DNA from: Caballeronia insecticola
GTDB taxonomy: Bacteria; Pseudomonadota; Gammaproteobacteria; Burkholderiales; Burkholderiaceae
Length of the DNA stretch: 64,000 bases
NCBI RefSeq assembly: GCF_000402035.1
Contig: NC_021287.1
Coordinates: 310,001-374,000 of the forward strand
Direction: 5' to 3'
The translations under genes were made by a program, and so were the position numbers. Every line of letters begins with the position of its first letter. Position 1 is the stretch's first letter. Below are positions 17,317 to 27,367 of the stretch, one piece after another. The notes under the pieces were generated by a model. It ran no database searches, had not been told where the DNA came from, and worked only from the letters and a program-made list of their open reading frames with translations.

Positions 17317-18038
17317 TCTCTATCAAGAATGTTTCCAAGTGGTACGGGCAGTTTCAGGTGCTGACGGACTGCACGACCGAAGTGAAGAAGGGTGAGGTCG
17401 TCGTGGTGTGCGGCCCGTCGGGTTCGGGCAAGTCGACGCTGATCAAGACGGTCAACGGCCTCGAGCCGTTCCAGAAGGGCGAGATCACGATCAACGGTCA
17501 GTCGCTCACCGACAAGAAGACCAATCTGTCGAAACTGCGTTCGAAGGTCGGCATGGTGTTCCAGCACTTCGAGCTGTTTCCGCATCTGACGATCACGCAG
17601 AACCTGACGCTCGCGCAGGTCAAGGTGCTCGGCCGCTCGAACGACGAAGCAGCGCAAAAGGGCATGAAACTGCTGGACCGCGTCGGTTTGCGCGCGCAGG
17701 CGGACAAGTATCCGGGCCAGCTTTCGGGCGGTCAGCAGCAGCGCGTGGCGATTGCACGCGCGTTGTCGATGGACCCGATCGCGATGCTCTTCGACGAGCC
17801 CACTTCCGCGCTCGACCCGGAGATGATCAACGAAGTGCTCGACGTGATGGTCGAACTCGCGCAGGAAGGCATGACCATGATGTGCGTGACGCACGAAATG
17901 GGGTTCGCGAAGAAAGTGGCGAACCGCGTGATCTTCATGGACAAGGGTTTGATCGTCGAAGACGATCAGAAGGAAGCGTTCTTCGCCAATCCGCGCTCGG
18001 ACCGGGCGAAGGATTTTCTGGCGAAGATCCTGCACTGA
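17313..18038 (+). CDS. gltL: Glutamate/aspartate ABC transporter ATP-binding protein GltL
   Basis: 241 residues. It has all ABC ATPase motifs: Walker [11 protein letters not shown]-loop FQHFELFPH, signature LSGGQQQR, Walker [12 protein letters not shown] and switch His in VTHEMGFA. It powers GltJK. The start ATG at 17313 overlaps the gltK stop. The operon closes with a strong terminator. Confidence 0.94.
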   Translation: MISIKNVSKWYGQFQVLTDCTTEVKKGEVVVVCGPSGSGKSTLIKTVNGLEPFQKGEITINGQSLTDKKTNLSKLRSKVGMVFQHFELFPHLTITQNLTLAQVKVLGRSNDEAAQKGMKLLDRVGLRAQADKYPGQLSGGQQQRVAIARALSMDPIAMLFDEPTSALDPEMINEVLDVMVELAQEGMTMMCVTHEMGFAKKVANRVIFMDKGLIVEDDQKEAFFANPRSDRAKDFLAKILH

Positions 18039-18064
18039 TCCCGGTTTCGCCGGGACGAACGGAA

Positions 18065-18097
18065 CGCGGCGCTTCGAGAGAAGCGCCGCGTTTTTTT
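18065..18097 (+). terminator. Strong intrinsic terminator of gltIJKL
   Basis: CGCGGCGCTTC and GAAGCGCCGCG form an 11-bp perfect stem around a small GAGA loop, followed by seven Ts. It ends the importer operon just before the convergent amidotransferase gene. Confidence 0.92.
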
Positions 18098-18107
18098 GTT
18101 CGCGTTT

Positions 18108-19010
18108 TTATTCGATGCCCAGTTCGCTTTCCACTGCCGCCGTGCTGCGGATCTCGCCGAGCGTCAACGCCGAGCCGACGCATGCCTTCGCGAGCGGTTC
18201 GGCGGCCTTTTTCGCGACTTCCTCGGGCACCGGGATATTCACCGTGCGCGAGAGCGCGCCTTTCTGGAACATGGCGAGATCGCCGGGTGCGAAGCGGGTC
18301 CAGACTTCGTTATCCGTCAGCGGCGACGTGGCGATCACCGCGACGCGATCCTCCGGCGTCGTGTACTTGGCGAAGTCGATCGACATGTCGGCGTCGATCA
18401 GATGCGCCGTCGAGAACGGCCAGCTGCGTACCAGATAGTACAAATGCGTCGAGCAGTGCGAGAACAGCGCCTGACCATTCGACATCAGGAAATTGAACAC
18501 GCCGTATTGCGTGATGTCGCGCGTGAGTTCGGCGAGCGTGTCGAACAATTCGTCCAGCGGCGGCTGCGAGCAGGGAAACGCGCGGCGCAGGCCTTGCAGC
18601 AGCGCGCAGAAAGCGAGCTCGCTGTCGGTGGTGCCGACCGGCTGATAGACGCCGGTCAGTTCGGGCGCGTGGCCTTTCAGATCGCCGTTGTGCGCGAAGA
18701 TCCAGTGACGGCCCCACAACTCGCGCATGAACGGATGGCAGTTTTCGAGCAGGATATGCCCCTGCGTTGCCTTGCGGATATGCGCGATCGTGTTCTTCGA
18801 CTTGATCGGATAGCGCTTCACCATCTCCGCGAGCGGCGAACTGGCCGACGACTGATGATCGATGAAGAGCCGGCAGGCTTTGTCTTCAAAGAATGCGATG
18901 CCCCAGCCGTCGGCGTGATGATCCGTGACGCCGCCGCGCGCCGCGAACCCGGTGAACGAGAAGGTCACGTCCGTGGGTTCGGCGCAGTTCATTCCGAGTA
19001 GTTGGCACAT
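18108..19010 (-). CDS. Class II glutamine amidotransferase (YafJ-like)
   Basis: 300 residues. The catalytic N-terminal cysteine follows the initiator Met (MCQLLGMNC), as in class II (Ntn-type) amidotransferases, which release ammonia from glutamine. Other conserved segments are [25 protein letters not shown] and the TDSE motif. There is no synthase domain, so this belongs to the stand-alone YafJ group whose acceptor is unknown. It is divergent from pyrC across 187 bp; glutamine and pyrimidine metabolism could connect them, but that is speculation. Confidence 0.85.
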   Translation of the reverse strand: MCQLLGMNCAEPTDVTFSFTGFAARGGVTDHHADGWGIAFFEDKACRLFIDHQSSASSPLAEMVKRYPIKSKNTIAHIRKATQGHILLENCHPFMRELWGRHWIFAHNGDLKGHAPELTGVYQPVGTTDSELAFCALLQGLRRAFPCSQPPLDELFDTLAELTRDITQYGVFNFLMSNGQALFSHCSTHLYYLVRSWPFSTAHLIDADMSIDFAKYTTPEDRVAVIATSPLTDNEVWTRFAPGDLAMFQKGALSRTVNIPVPEEVAKKAAEPLAKACVGSALTLGEIRSTAAVESELGIE

Positions 19011-19197
19011 GTCGCTGAAGCAGGCGGGCAGTCGCCCTGGGCTGGGTTGTTACAATACGTACGACAAGCATAGCACCGAGGTCGAGCCGAAAAAATCGCG
19101 CAAACGCTCACAGGCGCGCACGTTGTGGAATTTCCACGGCGATTTTTTCCGGCCCTCGGGTGAATGTGCGCCATTCAACGTTCCCCGTCATCACGTC

Positions 19198-20268
19198 ATG
19201 TCCGCTAACTCATCTTCGCCCACTTCGCTCACGATCGCGCGCCCCGACGACTGGCATCTGCACGTGCGCGACGGCGCGACGCTCGCCGCCGTCCTGCCGC
19301 ACACGGCGCGCCAGTTCGGCCGCGCGATCATCATGCCGAATCTCAAGCCGCCCGTGACGACGACGGAACTCGCCGCCGCCTACCGCGAACGCATTCTGGC
19401 GGCGCTGCCGGAAGCGGGCGCGGGCGCGCGCTTCGAGCCGCTGATGACGCTCTATCTCACCGACAACACGCCGCCCGACGAAATCCGCCGCGCGCGCGAG
19501 AGCGGTTTCGTGCACGGCGTGAAGCTGTACCCGGCGGGCGCGACGACCAACTCCGACGCGGGCGTGACCAATCTCGCGAAGTGCGCGAAGACGCTCGAAG
19601 CAATGCAGGAAACCGGCATGCCGCTGCTGATCCACGGCGAAGTGACCGACGGCGACATCGACGTGTTCGATCGGGAAAAGGTCTTCATCGACCGGGTGAT
19701 GACGCCGCTGCGCCGCGACTTTCCGGCGCTAAAGGTCGTGTTCGAGCACATCACGACGAAGGACGCGGCCGATTACGTGCGCGACGCCGAAGGCCCGATC
19801 GGCGCCACGATTACCGCACATCATTTGCTTTACAACCGCAACATCATGCTCGTCGGCGGCATGCGGCCGCATTATTACTGCCTGCCTGTGTTGAAGCGCG
19901 AGACGCATCGCGTGGCGCTGGTCGACGCGGCGACCTCCGGCAATCCGCGCTATTTCCTCGGCACCGACAGCGCGCCGCATCCGAAGGGCCTGAAAGAGCA
20001 CGCGTGCGGCTGCGCGGGCTGCTACACGGCGCTGCACGCGCTCGAGCTGTACGCCGAAACCTTCGACAAGGCCGGCGCGCTCGACAAGCTCGAAGGCTTC
20101 GCGAGCTTCCACGGCGCCGATTTCTACGGCCTGCCGCGCAGCGCGGACACGGTGACGCTCGAGCGCGCCTCGTGGACGTTGCCCGCCGAATTCACCGCCG
20201 GCGATTCGACCATCGTGCCGCTGCGTGGCGGCGAGTCGCTCGGCTGGCGTTTCGTGGACGCGAACTAG
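19198..20268 (+). CDS. pyrC: Dihydroorotase, class II
   Basis: 356 residues from ATG 19198. It converts carbamoyl-aspartate to dihydroorotate in de novo pyrimidine synthesis. Zinc-site residues are visible: [10 protein letters not shown] (His20, His22), the carboxylated-lysine segment [13 protein letters not shown], then [12 protein letters not shown] and the catalytic Asp segment GTDSAPH. The frame is open far upstream, but residues before the ATG show no family similarity. It is followed at 10 bp by the DUF3025 gene, probably co-transcribed. Confidence 0.93.
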   Translation: MSANSSSPTSLTIARPDDWHLHVRDGATLAAVLPHTARQFGRAIIMPNLKPPVTTTELAAAYRERILAALPEAGAGARFEPLMTLYLTDNTPPDEIRRARESGFVHGVKLYPAGATTNSDAGVTNLAKCAKTLEAMQETGMPLLIHGEVTDGDIDVFDREKVFIDRVMTPLRRDFPALKVVFEHITTKDAADYVRDAEGPIGATITAHHLLYNRNIMLVGGMRPHYYCLPVLKRETHRVALVDAATSGNPRYFLGTDSAPHPKGLKEHACGCAGCYTALHALELYAETFDKAGALDKLEGFASFHGADFYGLPRSADTVTLERASWTLPAEFTAGDSTIVPLRGGESLGWRFVDAN

Positions 20269-20278
20269 GCGCGAAAAA

Positions 20279-21097
20279 GTGAGCGCGGGTTTCGCCGCGG
20301 GTTTTTGCGCTATCGACTGGGCGCGGCCCTGGCTTGCGCCGATCGAGCCGCGCGGCAGACGCTGGCAGGCGGCGGCGCTCGCCGGTTACGCCGACTATCT
20401 CGCGGTACTGAACCACGATGCGGCGGGCGCCGCGCTCGTCTCGGGCCGGGGCCGGCCGCTCGCGTTCATCGCGCAGGACGAATTGCCGACGGGCGCATCG
20501 TACGAAGGTCATATCGCCGCAACGGGCTGCGTGCCGACGCGCCACAATCTGCATGACTTCTTCAATGGCCTGATGTGGTTCGCGTATCCGCGCATCAAGG
20601 CCGCGCTCAACGCGCGTCAGGCGGCGCAGATCGACGCGCTCGGCATCGGCCCGACGCGCGGCGGCGTGCGCGACGCACTCACACTCTTCGACGAAAACGC
20701 GGTGTTGTTCGCTTGCGCGGATGCATCGCTTGCGGATGCGTTGCGCGGCTTCGGCTGGCGCACGCTGTTCGTCGCGGAGCGCGCGGGCTGGGGCACGCGT
20801 TGCGAAGCGCGCATGTTCGGGCATGCGTTGCTGGAAAAGCTCGTCGCGCCGTACAAGGCGTGCACCGGGCACGCGTGGATTGTCGACGTTCCCGCAAGCT
20901 ATTTCACACTCGACGATGCCGCCCGCCGCGCGCTCCTCGACGAAGCGGTGGCGGCGCGCATCCTGGCCGAACCGCTCGACGGCCGCGCATTTGCGCCGCT
21001 GCCGGTGCTGGGCGTGCCGGGCTGGTGGGACGCGAACGCATCGCCCGATTTCTACGACGACACCGCCGTTTTCCGCCCGGGCCGCCGCGCCCGCTGA
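20279..21097 (+). CDS. DUF3025 domain-containing protein
   Basis: 272 residues from GTG 20279, 10 bases after the pyrC stop. The GTG start was chosen because the upstream part of the open frame overlaps pyrC. The sequence (segments GYVPTR-like GCVPTRHNLHDFFNG, MWFAYPRIKAALN and GPTRGGVRDALTLFDEN) matches the proteobacterial DUF3025 family, which is of unknown function. There is no signal peptide or membrane segment. It is the last protein gene before rnpB. Confidence 0.8.
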   Translation: MSAGFAAGFCAIDWARPWLAPIEPRGRRWQAAALAGYADYLAVLNHDAAGAALVSGRGRPLAFIAQDELPTGASYEGHIAATGCVPTRHNLHDFFNGLMWFAYPRIKAALNARQAAQIDALGIGPTRGGVRDALTLFDENAVLFACADASLADALRGFGWRTLFVAERAGWGTRCEARMFGHALLEKLVAPYKACTGHAWIVDVPASYFTLDDAARRALLDEAVAARILAEPLDGRAFAPLPVLGVPGWWDANASPDFYDDTAVFRPGRRAR

Positions 21098-21135
21098 AGC
21101 CGAACACCCCGCCGACGATCGCGCGAACACCGGGA

Positions 21136-21144
21136 TGCTAAAAT
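21136..21144 (+). promoter_or_regulatory. Extended -10 promoter element of rnpB
   Basis: TGCTAAAAT is an extended -10 hexamer ending nine bases before the predicted 5' end of the RNase P RNA. No good -35 box is evident, which is tolerated with an extended -10. Confidence 0.55.
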
Positions 21145-21152
21145 CGACGCGG

Positions 21153-21563
<411 letters not shown>

Positions 21564-21576
21564 TCATCGTTCAAAA

Positions 21577-21613
21577 GAGAAGAGCCGGCGTCTTGCGACG
21601 TCGGCTCTTTTCG
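21577..21613. terminator. Bidirectional intrinsic terminator, rnpB / OsmC-family gene
   Basis: AGAGCCGGCGTC and GACGTCGGCTCT form a 12-bp stem (one G-U) with a TTGC loop, flanked by A-rich and T-rich tracts, so it can end transcription from both convergent genes. Confidence 0.9.
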
Positions 21614-21642
21614 TTTCAGTGCTTGCAATCACGCCTGCACGT

Positions 21643-22065
21643 TCAGTTTTCCACGATCTCGAACGAATGCGTGAGCTCCGCCGTCTTCGCCAGCATGATC
21701 GACGCCGAGCAATATTTGTCGTGCGACAGGTTGATCGCGCGCTCGACGGTCGCCGGGTTCAGGTTCTTGCCCGTCACCGTGAAATGGAAGTGGATCTTCG
21801 TGAAGACCTTGGGGTCCTCGCTCGCGCGATCGGCCTTGAGCGTCACCGAGCAGCCCTGAATCTCCTGGCGGCTCTTTTTCAGGATCATCACGACGTCGTA
21901 GGCAGTGCAGCCGCCGGTGCCGAGCAATACCATTTCCATCGGACGCGGCGCAAGATTGCGCCCGCCGCCTTCCGGCGCGCCGTCCATATTGACCAGATGG
22001 CCGCTTCCCGTCTCGGCGGCGAAGGCCATGCCGTCTTGTCCCATCCAGCTAACTTTGCATTCCAT
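21643..22065 (-). CDS. OsmC family protein (YhfA-like)
   Basis: 140 residues from ATG 22065 (a start seven codons earlier is possible). The OsmC fold carries two conserved cysteines, one in GTGGCTAYDVV and one in DKYCSAS, that give thiol-dependent peroxide reduction in characterised members. The N-terminus (MECKVSWMGQDGMAFAAETG) is that of the YhfA-like subgroup, whose physiological substrate is not established. Convergent with rnpB. Confidence 0.87.
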   Translation of the reverse strand: MECKVSWMGQDGMAFAAETGSGHLVNMDGAPEGGGRNLAPRPMEMVLLGTGGCTAYDVVMILKKSRQEIQGCSVTLKADRASEDPKVFTKIHFHFTVTGKNLNPATVERAINLSHDKYCSASIMLAKTAELTHSFEIVEN

Positions 22066-22359
22066 GCTCACGCTCCGGCTGCTCAATACGTCGTTACAGA
22101 AGGTTCATTGTAGCGGTTCATGGATTCCTGCTCGCCGGCCGATTACGCGCATTTCCGGGTTGACGACTCGAAAATTGGGCCGAACGCTTTCACGCGGGCG
22201 ATGCCGATCCGAGTCGAGGACACCCTCTAAAGCGGACAAGCGGGAAAAATCGCGTGCGTGTTGATCCATAACTATCTGAACCGTAAACGAAATATGTGGA
22301 CGAAGATCGGCATTCCAAGATTTCGAATAATGAAATTCAATTTCACGATGCAAATATTC
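22066..22359. other. Intergenic region upstream of the OsmC-family gene
   Basis: 294 bases with no convincing gene. An antisense frame of 82 codons has no recognisable features and poor codon pattern. The right part becomes A+T-rich where the small-RNA promoter begins. Confidence 0.5.
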
Positions 22360-22388
22360 TTGCCTCGCAGCATGCTCGTGCCTATACT
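22360..22388 (+). promoter_or_regulatory. Sigma-70 promoter of the candidate small RNA
   Basis: TTGCCT (22360-22365), a 17-bp spacer and TATACT (22383-22388) give a near-consensus promoter. Transcription should start near 22395. A terminator follows only about 55 bases later, so the transcript would be very short. Confidence 0.8.
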
Positions 22389-22394
22389 CGGTTC

Positions 22395-22454
22395 TGTCTC
22401 CTCCACCTCCTCCTTGGTGGATTAAGCCCGGGCCAAGCTGCCTGGGCTTTTTTT
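22395..22454 (+). ncRNA. Candidate small RNA with anti-Shine-Dalgarno hairpin loop
   Basis: A transcript of about 60 nt is predicted from the promoter above to a terminator T tract. It has two hairpins. The first is a 6-bp stem (TCCACC 22402-22407 with GGTGGA 22416-22421) that presents the 8-base loop UCCUCCUU, complementary to a perfect Shine-Dalgarno sequence. The second is the terminator. No open reading frame fits. Small RNAs with CU-rich, CCUCC-bearing loops are known in proteobacteria, including Burkholderia, and pair with mRNA ribosome sites; assigning this one to such a family is inference. It lies 200 bp ahead of rplM on the same strand but has its own terminator. Confidence 0.7.
22424..22454 (+). 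terminator. Intrinsic terminator of the candidate small RNA
   Basis: AAGCCCGGGC and GCCTGGGCTT form a 10-bp stem (one G-U) with a six-base loop, followed by a seven-T run. Confidence 0.9.
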
Positions 22455-22502
22455 CGTCTGGGCCTTCCTCTACGCCTGCACGGCCTCGACTCCGCCAAGC
22501 CT

Positions 22503-22532
22503 TTGACGGCCCCGGCTATTTCCCTATATAAT
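22503..22532 (+). promoter_or_regulatory. rplM: Sigma-70 promoter of rplM-rpsI
   Basis: TTGACG (22503-22508), an 18-bp spacer and a perfect TATAAT (22527-22532). The start point would be about 22540, leaving a leader of roughly 120 nt before rplM. Confidence 0.85.
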
Positions 22533-22540
22533 CCAAAGTT

Positions 22541-22565
22541 CTCTTCGCCACACGCCCGCGAAGAG
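22541..22565 (+). promoter_or_regulatory. 5' hairpin in the rplM leader
   Basis: CTCTTCGC and GCGAAGAG form a perfect 8-bp stem around a nine-base loop right at the predicted 5' end of the rplM-rpsI mRNA. It may protect the mRNA or be a binding site for autogenous control by L13, as is known for rplM-rpsI in Escherichia coli; no direct structural match was checked. Confidence 0.5.
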
Positions 22566-22661
22566 GGCCTGTGAGAGCCTGCACGCGCCTCGATGCGCAA
22601 TTACATATAAGCAGGACCGAACAAGGCAAAGCTCAAGGGCAGATTAATTTTTGGATCGATC

Positions 22662-23090
22662 ATGAAGACGTTTTCCGCAAAAGCCGAAGAGGTGACGCGC
22701 GAATGGTACGTGATTGACGCGACGGATAAGGTTCTCGGCCGTGTCGCCAGCGAAGTGGCACGCCGTCTTCGCGGCAAGCATAAGCCTGAATTTACCCCGC
22801 ACGTCGACACCGGTGATTTCATCATCATCGTCAATGCCGGCAAGCTGAAGGTCACCGGCAACAAGACCACGGACAAGAAGTACTATCGTCACTCGGGTTA
22901 CCCGGGCGGCATCTACGAGACGACGTTCGGCAAGATGCAAGAGCGTTTCCCGGGCCGTGCGCTCGAGAAGGCCGTCAAGGGCATGCTGCCGAAAGGCCCG
23001 CTCGGCTACGCGATGATCAAGAAGCTGAAGGTCTACGCAGAAGCTACGCACCCGCATACGGCTCAACAGCCTAAAGCGCTCGAGATCTAA
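22662..23090 (+). CDS. rplM: 50S ribosomal protein L13
   Basis: 142 residues, the same length as in E. coli. Recognised from the N-terminus ([20 protein letters not shown]) and the L13 signature region around [10 protein letters not shown]. It is an early assembly protein of the large subunit. First gene of the rplM-rpsI operon, with its own strong promoter and a roughly 120-nt leader; 11 bp separate it from rpsI. Confidence 0.98.
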   Translation: MKTFSAKAEEVTREWYVIDATDKVLGRVASEVARRLRGKHKPEFTPHVDTGDFIIIVNAGKLKVTGNKTTDKKYYRHSGYPGGIYETTFGKMQERFPGRALEKAVKGMLPKGPLGYAMIKKLKVYAEATHPHTAQQPKALEI

Positions 23091-23101
23091 GGGGAGCCCA
23101 C

Positions 23102-23494
23102 ATGATCGGTAACTGGAATTACGGTACGGGCCGCCGCAAGAGCGCCGTCGCTCGCGTCTTCATCAAGTCGGGCAAGGGCGAGATCGTCGTCAACGGCAAG
23201 CCCATCGCCGACTACTTCTCGCGCGAAACGTCGCTGATGATCGTGCGTCAACCGCTGGAACTCACGAACCACGGCACCACGTTCGACATCAAGGTCAACG
23301 TGTCGGGCGGCGGTGAAACGGGTCAGGCAGGTGCGGTTCGCCACGGCATTACCCGCGCGCTGATGGACTACGACGCAACGCTCAAGTCGCAACTGTCGAA
23401 CGCTGGCTTCGTCACCCGCGACGCACGTGAAGTGGAACGTAAGAAGGTCGGTTTCCACAAGGCACGCCGCAGGAAGCAATTCTCGAAGCGTTAA
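23102..23494 (+). CDS. rpsI: 30S ribosomal protein S9
   Basis: 130 residues. The N-terminus ([19 protein letters not shown]) and the basic C-terminal tail ending [11 protein letters not shown], which reaches the P-site tRNA, are diagnostic. A good ribosome site (AAGGGGAG) precedes ATG 23102. Confidence 0.98.
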   Translation: MIGNWNYGTGRRKSAVARVFIKSGKGEIVVNGKPIADYFSRETSLMIVRQPLELTNHGTTFDIKVNVSGGGETGQAGAVRHGITRALMDYDATLKSQLSNAGFVTRDAREVERKKVGFHKARRRKQFSKR

Positions 23495-23505
23495 GCGCTT
23501 CGGCG

Positions 23506-23583
23506 TTTCGCCTTCAACCGTACTCGGTTGCAGGCGAAATGGCTGCAAAGGCCGCCCGCACTACCTGTGCCGGCGGCTTTTTT
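23506..23583 (+). terminator. Tandem hairpins ending rplM-rpsI
   Basis: A first hairpin (TTTCGCC/GGCGAAA with inner CAACCG/CGGTTG, 23506-23539) is followed by a second (GCCGCC 23551-23556 with GGCGGC 23572-23577) that runs into six Ts. The second is the intrinsic terminator; the first may stabilise the mRNA 3' end. Confidence 0.8.
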
Positions 23584-23703
23584 CATCCACGCGCGGGTCG
23601 CACCCGGTCGAAATTGCATATAGCCCATTGATTTCATGGACTTCCAGCACGATATTGAGATCAGCCCTACAATATCGGTTAGAAGCTAAATTGGAGAGTT
23701 CGA

Positions 23704-24069
23704 ATGAGCGCTGTCAGCGACACCCCCACGACCGAAATGCCGTTGCCATTCGTCTTCACCGACGCGGCGGCGGACAAGGTCAAGCAGTTGATCGACGAAG
23801 AAGGTAATCCCGACCTCAAGCTGCGCGTATTCGTGCAGGGCGGCGGGTGCTCGGGCTTCCAGTATGGTTTCACGTTCGACGAAGCCGTCAACGAAGACGA
23901 TACCGTGATGGACAAGGCGGGCGTCCAGCTGCTCATCGACTCGATGAGCTATCAGTATCTCGTCGGCGCGGAGATCGACTATAAGGACGACCTCAACGGC
24001 GCCCAGTTCGTCATCAAGAATCCGAACGCCACGACCACGTGCGGTTGCGGCTCGTCGTTCTCGGTCTGA
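23704..24069 (+). CDS. erpA: Iron-sulfur cluster insertion protein ErpA
   Basis: 121 residues of the A-type iron-sulfur carrier family. The three ligand cysteines are in QGGGCSGF (Cys49) and TCGCGSSF (Cys113, Cys115). ErpA passes clusters to apo-proteins such as IspG/IspH. The position after rplM-rpsI is conserved in Burkholderiaceae. ATG 23704 has a GGAGAG ribosome site. Confidence 0.94.
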   Translation: MSAVSDTPTTEMPLPFVFTDAAADKVKQLIDEEGNPDLKLRVFVQGGGCSGFQYGFTFDEAVNEDDTVMDKAGVQLLIDSMSYQYLVGAEIDYKDDLNGAQFVIKNPNATTTCGCGSSFSV

Positions 24070-24107
24070 GCGCGAATCGTATGTAGCTGCGCGTAGCGTA
24101 GTCGCGA

Positions 24108-24137
24108 AAAAAACGGAGCCTTCGGGCTCCGTTTTTA
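24108..24137. terminator. Bidirectional terminator between erpA and anmK
   Basis: AAACGGAGCC and GGCTCCGTTT form a 10-bp stem with a TTCG tetraloop, with A tracts on the left and T tracts on the right, placed between two convergent genes. Confidence 0.93.
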
Positions 24138-24157
24138 TTTAGGCGATGCGAATTCGG

Positions 24158-25327
24158 TCAGTGCGGATAAATCGCGCCAAGAATGCGTGGACCCGCCGCG
24201 CCCGTCACCGCGGCCAGATTGCCCGGCTCGCGCGCGACGCAACGCATCGCGAGCCACGCGAACGCCAGCGCCTCGACCTGTTGCGGCGGCACGCCGAGCG
24301 CTTCGGTCGTCATCACGGGCACGCCCGCGACGCCGCCATCTTCGATAGCCTTCTGAAGCATCCTGAGCAGCACCGGATTGCGCGCGCCGCCGCCGCACAC
24401 GTACACCGCGCGCGCATCCGACGCGTGACGCGTGATCTCGCGGGCGACTGTCGTCGCGGTGAGGGCGGTGAGCGTCGCCTGGACGTCGGCGGGCGCGAGC
24501 GTCGGGAAGGCGGCGAGCTTCGCATCCATCCAAGACGGATTGAACAGATCGCGGCCCGTGCTCTTCGGCGGAGGCTGATCGAAGAACGGCTCATCGAGGA
24601 GGGCGTCGAGCAGCGCCTGATTCACCTGACCTTGCGCGGCGAATTGACCGCCATCGTCGTAAGGTCTTTGCAGATGACGCAGCGCCCATTCGTCGATCAG
24701 CGCATTTGCCGGACCGCAGTCGAAGCCGCGCACTTCGCCGCTTGCCGCGAGAATCGTGATATTGCTGATGCCGCCCAGATTGCACACGACGCGCGTCTCG
24801 TTTTTCGCGCCGAATACCGTCGCGTGAAACGCCGGCACGAGCGGCGCGCCCTGACCGCCCGCGGCGACATCGCGGCTGCGGAAGTCCGCGATGACGTCGA
24901 TGTTGGTCATTTCGGCGAGCATCGCGGGATTGTTGATCTGCCGCGTGTAACCTTTCTCCGGCCGATGCCGCACCGTCTGACCGTGCACGCCGATCGCGCG
25001 CACTTTCGACGCCGAACAGCCGCTCATGCTCTGTAGTTCGTGGCAGCAGACGGCGTAGCGCGTTGCAAGCGCGTTGGCGGCGAGTGCCTCGCGCTCCAGT
25101 TCGTTATCGCCGGGCGCTTGCAGTTCGAAGAGCGCGTCGCGCAGACCTTTCGAGAAGGAAACGTGCGCCTCGCCCAGTACAACCGGCGGTTTGCCCGTCG
25201 CGAACTGCACGGCGACGCCGTCCACGCCGTCCATGCTGGTGCCGGACATCAAACCGAAGTACACGCCGTCAGCCTTGCCGGTTTCGATTGCCTCGGTTTT
25301 TTTCCCCACGCTGCTCTCCTCGTTCAT
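24158..25327 (-). CDS. anmK: Anhydro-N-acetylmuramic acid kinase
   Basis: 389 residues from ATG 25327. It phosphorylates 1,6-anhydro-MurNAc while opening the ring, returning recycled peptidoglycan sugar to MurNAc-6-phosphate. The family signature is near the N-terminus ([15 protein letters not shown]), followed by [11 protein letters not shown] and the glycine-rich [13 protein letters not shown]. The frame continues upstream for about 100 codons, but that part is unlike any AnmK and was excluded. Convergent with erpA. Confidence 0.93.
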   Translation of the reverse strand: MNEESSVGKKTEAIETGKADGVYFGLMSGTSMDGVDGVAVQFATGKPPVVLGEAHVSFSKGLRDALFELQAPGDNELEREALAANALATRYAVCCHELQSMSGCSASKVRAIGVHGQTVRHRPEKGYTRQINNPAMLAEMTNIDVIADFRSRDVAAGGQGAPLVPAFHATVFGAKNETRVVCNLGGISNITILAASGEVRGFDCGPANALIDEWALRHLQRPYDDGGQFAAQGQVNQALLDALLDEPFFDQPPPKSTGRDLFNPSWMDAKLAAFPTLAPADVQATLTALTATTVAREITRHASDARAVYVCGGGARNPVLLRMLQKAIEDGGVAGVPVMTTEALGVPPQQVEALAFAWLAMRCVAREPGNLAAVTGAAGPRILGAIYPH

Positions 25328-25647
25328 GCGCTGTTGCCGAATGGGCTCACTCAGCGGGATTATCCGCGTAACGGGGCGAATCGTTAAGTTGCGGCTGAAG
25401 TCATTCTGATCGGACGAGGCGTTTCGCGCGCCCGAAAGTCGGCCAAAGCGGCTCAAAACGGCACGAACGGAGCCGTCATCGCGTAAAATCCTGAGCCTGA
25501 ACACACATTTGCGCGCGTTTTCGTCATTTGCCGCGCGCGCCGCGTCCCGGAACGCGGCGTCCCTTCCGGCCACGCCGGATTCGCAGACGGCGCGCGAAGC
25601 GCCGCGCCGCCCGCCATCGAACCCTTTGACTTTCACAAGCCGCAAGC
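25328..25647. other. Divergent intergenic region, anmK / tyrS
   Basis: 320 bases holding the promoters of two divergent genes. The half next to tyrS is rich in short G+C inverted repeats (for example GCCGCGCGCG and GCGCGCGAAGCGCC), which may fold in a tyrS leader. No convincing promoter pair or small gene was seen. Confidence 0.45.
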
Positions 25648-26904
25648 ATGACCACTGACTCCAACGCTTCTTCCGCGCCCGGCGCGCAAAGCTTTCCGAT
25701 CACCGACGAAGTGAAGAACGCGCTCGCCGTCGCCAAACGTGGCTGCGACGAACTGCTGATCGAAGACGAGTTCGCGCAGAAGCTCGCGAGGAGCGCCGCG
25801 ACCGGCAAGCCGTTGCGCATCAAACTCGGCCTCGATCCGACCGCGCCGGACATCCACATCGGCCATACGGTCGTGCTGAACAAGATGCGCCAGTTGCAGG
25901 ATCTCGGCCATCAGGTCATCTTCCTGATCGGCGATTTCACTTCGCTGATCGGCGATCCGTCCGGCCGCAACGCAACGCGTCCTCCGCTCACGCGCGAACA
26001 GATCGAAAACAACGCGAAGACGTATTTCGACCAGGCGTCGCTCGTGCTCGACCGCGATAAAACCGAAATCCGCTACAACAGCGAATGGTCGATGCCGCTC
26101 GGCGCCGACGGCATGATCAAGCTCGCGTCGCGCTACACGGTCGCGCGCATTCTGGAGCGCGAGGATTTCACCAAGCGCTTCCAGGGCGGCGTGCCGATCT
26201 CGATCCATGAATTCCTGTACCCGTTGATGCAGGGCTACGATTCCGTCGCGCTGAATTCGGACCTCGAACTCGGCGGCACGGATCAGAAGTTCAACCTGCT
26301 CGTCGGCCGCGAACTGCAGAAGCAATACGGTCAGGAGCAGCAGTGCATTTTGACGATGCCGCTGCTCGAAGGCCTCGACGGCGTCGAGAAGATGTCGAAG
26401 TCGAAGAACAATTACGTCGGCATCAGCGAGAAGCCGACCGAGATGTTCGGCAAACTGATGAGCATCTCCGACACGTTGATGTGGCGCTACTTCGAGCTGC
26501 TGTCGTTCCGCAGCATCGCGGAAATTGCGGGCTTCCGTCAGGAAACTGAGGGCGGGCGCAATCCGCGCGACTTCAAGGTGATGCTCGCGCAGGAAATCGT
26601 CGCGCGTTTCCATTCGCCGGCGGATGCCGAGCGCGCGCTCGACGACTTCAATCATCGCGCGAAGGGCGGCGTGCCGGACGATATTCCCGCGGTGACGCTC
26701 GCGGGCGCGCCGCTCGCGATCGGCCAGTTGCTCAAGCAGGCGGGGCTTGTGCCGTCGACGAGCGAGGCGCTGCGCAATATCGAGCAGGGCGGCGTGAAGA
26801 TCGACGGCGCGACGGTCTCCGACAAGGGCCTGAAGATCGAGGCGGGCGAGTTCGTCGTGCAAGTGGGCAGGCGCCGCTTCGCGCGCGTCACGCTGACCGC
26901 TTGA
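25648..26904 (+). CDS. tyrS: Tyrosine--tRNA ligase
   Basis: 418 residues. It is a class I synthetase: HIGH motif in [10 protein letters not shown] (His70-His73) and KMSKS in [10 protein letters not shown], with an S4-type RNA-binding domain at the C-terminus (about 355-415). An N-terminal extension of about 20 residues precedes the catalytic domain. It ends 4 bases before dtd, which points to co-transcription. Confidence 0.96.
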   Translation: MTTDSNASSAPGAQSFPITDEVKNALAVAKRGCDELLIEDEFAQKLARSAATGKPLRIKLGLDPTAPDIHIGHTVVLNKMRQLQDLGHQVIFLIGDFTSLIGDPSGRNATRPPLTREQIENNAKTYFDQASLVLDRDKTEIRYNSEWSMPLGADGMIKLASRYTVARILEREDFTKRFQGGVPISIHEFLYPLMQGYDSVALNSDLELGGTDQKFNLLVGRELQKQYGQEQQCILTMPLLEGLDGVEKMSKSKNNYVGISEKPTEMFGKLMSISDTLMWRYFELLSFRSIAEIAGFRQETEGGRNPRDFKVMLAQEIVARFHSPADAERALDDFNHRAKGGVPDDIPAVTLAGAPLAIGQLLKQAGLVPSTSEALRNIEQGGVKIDGATVSDKGLKIEAGEFVVQVGRRRFARVTLTA

Positions 26905-26908
26905 GCCG

Positions 26909-27367
26909 ATGATCGCGCTCATTCAGCGTGTGAAGCGCGCCGATGTGCGCGTGGGCGAGCGCGTGACCGGCGCCATCGATGCGGGCCTGCTCGCGCTGGT
27001 CTGCGCCGAGCGCGGCGACAACGAAGCTGCCGCCGACAAACTGCTGGCGAAGATGCTCGCGTATCGCGTCTTCAGCGACGCTGCCGGCAAGATGAACCTC
27101 TCCGTGCAGAACATGGACGGTGCAGGGCGCGCAGGCGGCGTGCTGCTGGTGTCGCAATTCACGCTCGCCGCCGATACGTCGAGCGGCCTGCGCCCGAGCT
27201 TCACCCCCGCCGCGCCGCCCGACGAAGGCAAGCGACTCTTCGACTATTTCGTCGGGCAGGCGCGCGCGAAGCACCCGATCGTCGAGACCGGAGAGTTTGG
27301 TGCGGAGATGCAGGTATCGCTCGTGAACGACGGGCCCGTTACGTTCTGGCTGCAAGTGCGGCCCTGA
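26909..27367 (+). CDS. dtd: D-aminoacyl-tRNA deacylase
   Basis: 152 residues. It removes D-amino acids (notably D-tyrosine) mischarged on tRNA, a natural partner of tyrS four bases upstream. The active-site segments [11 protein letters not shown] and [10 protein letters not shown] (the Gly-Pro motif) are intact. Its stop codon is immediately followed by the truncated tssB reading frame, so this is the left junction of the T6SS insertion. Confidence 0.95.
   Translation: MIALIQRVKRADVRVGERVTGAIDAGLLALVCAERGDNEAAADKLLAKMLAYRVFSDAAGKMNLSVQNMDGAGRAGGVLLVSQFTLAADTSSGLRPSFTPAAPPDEGKRLFDYFVGQARAKHPIVETGEFGAEMQVSLVNDGPVTFWLQVRP

Noticed and set aside
22105..22353. 82-codon minus-strand gene upstream of the OsmC-family gene
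   Set aside because: No ribosome site, no recognisable family and poor codon pattern; it lies in an intergenic region that has a better explanation as regulatory DNA.
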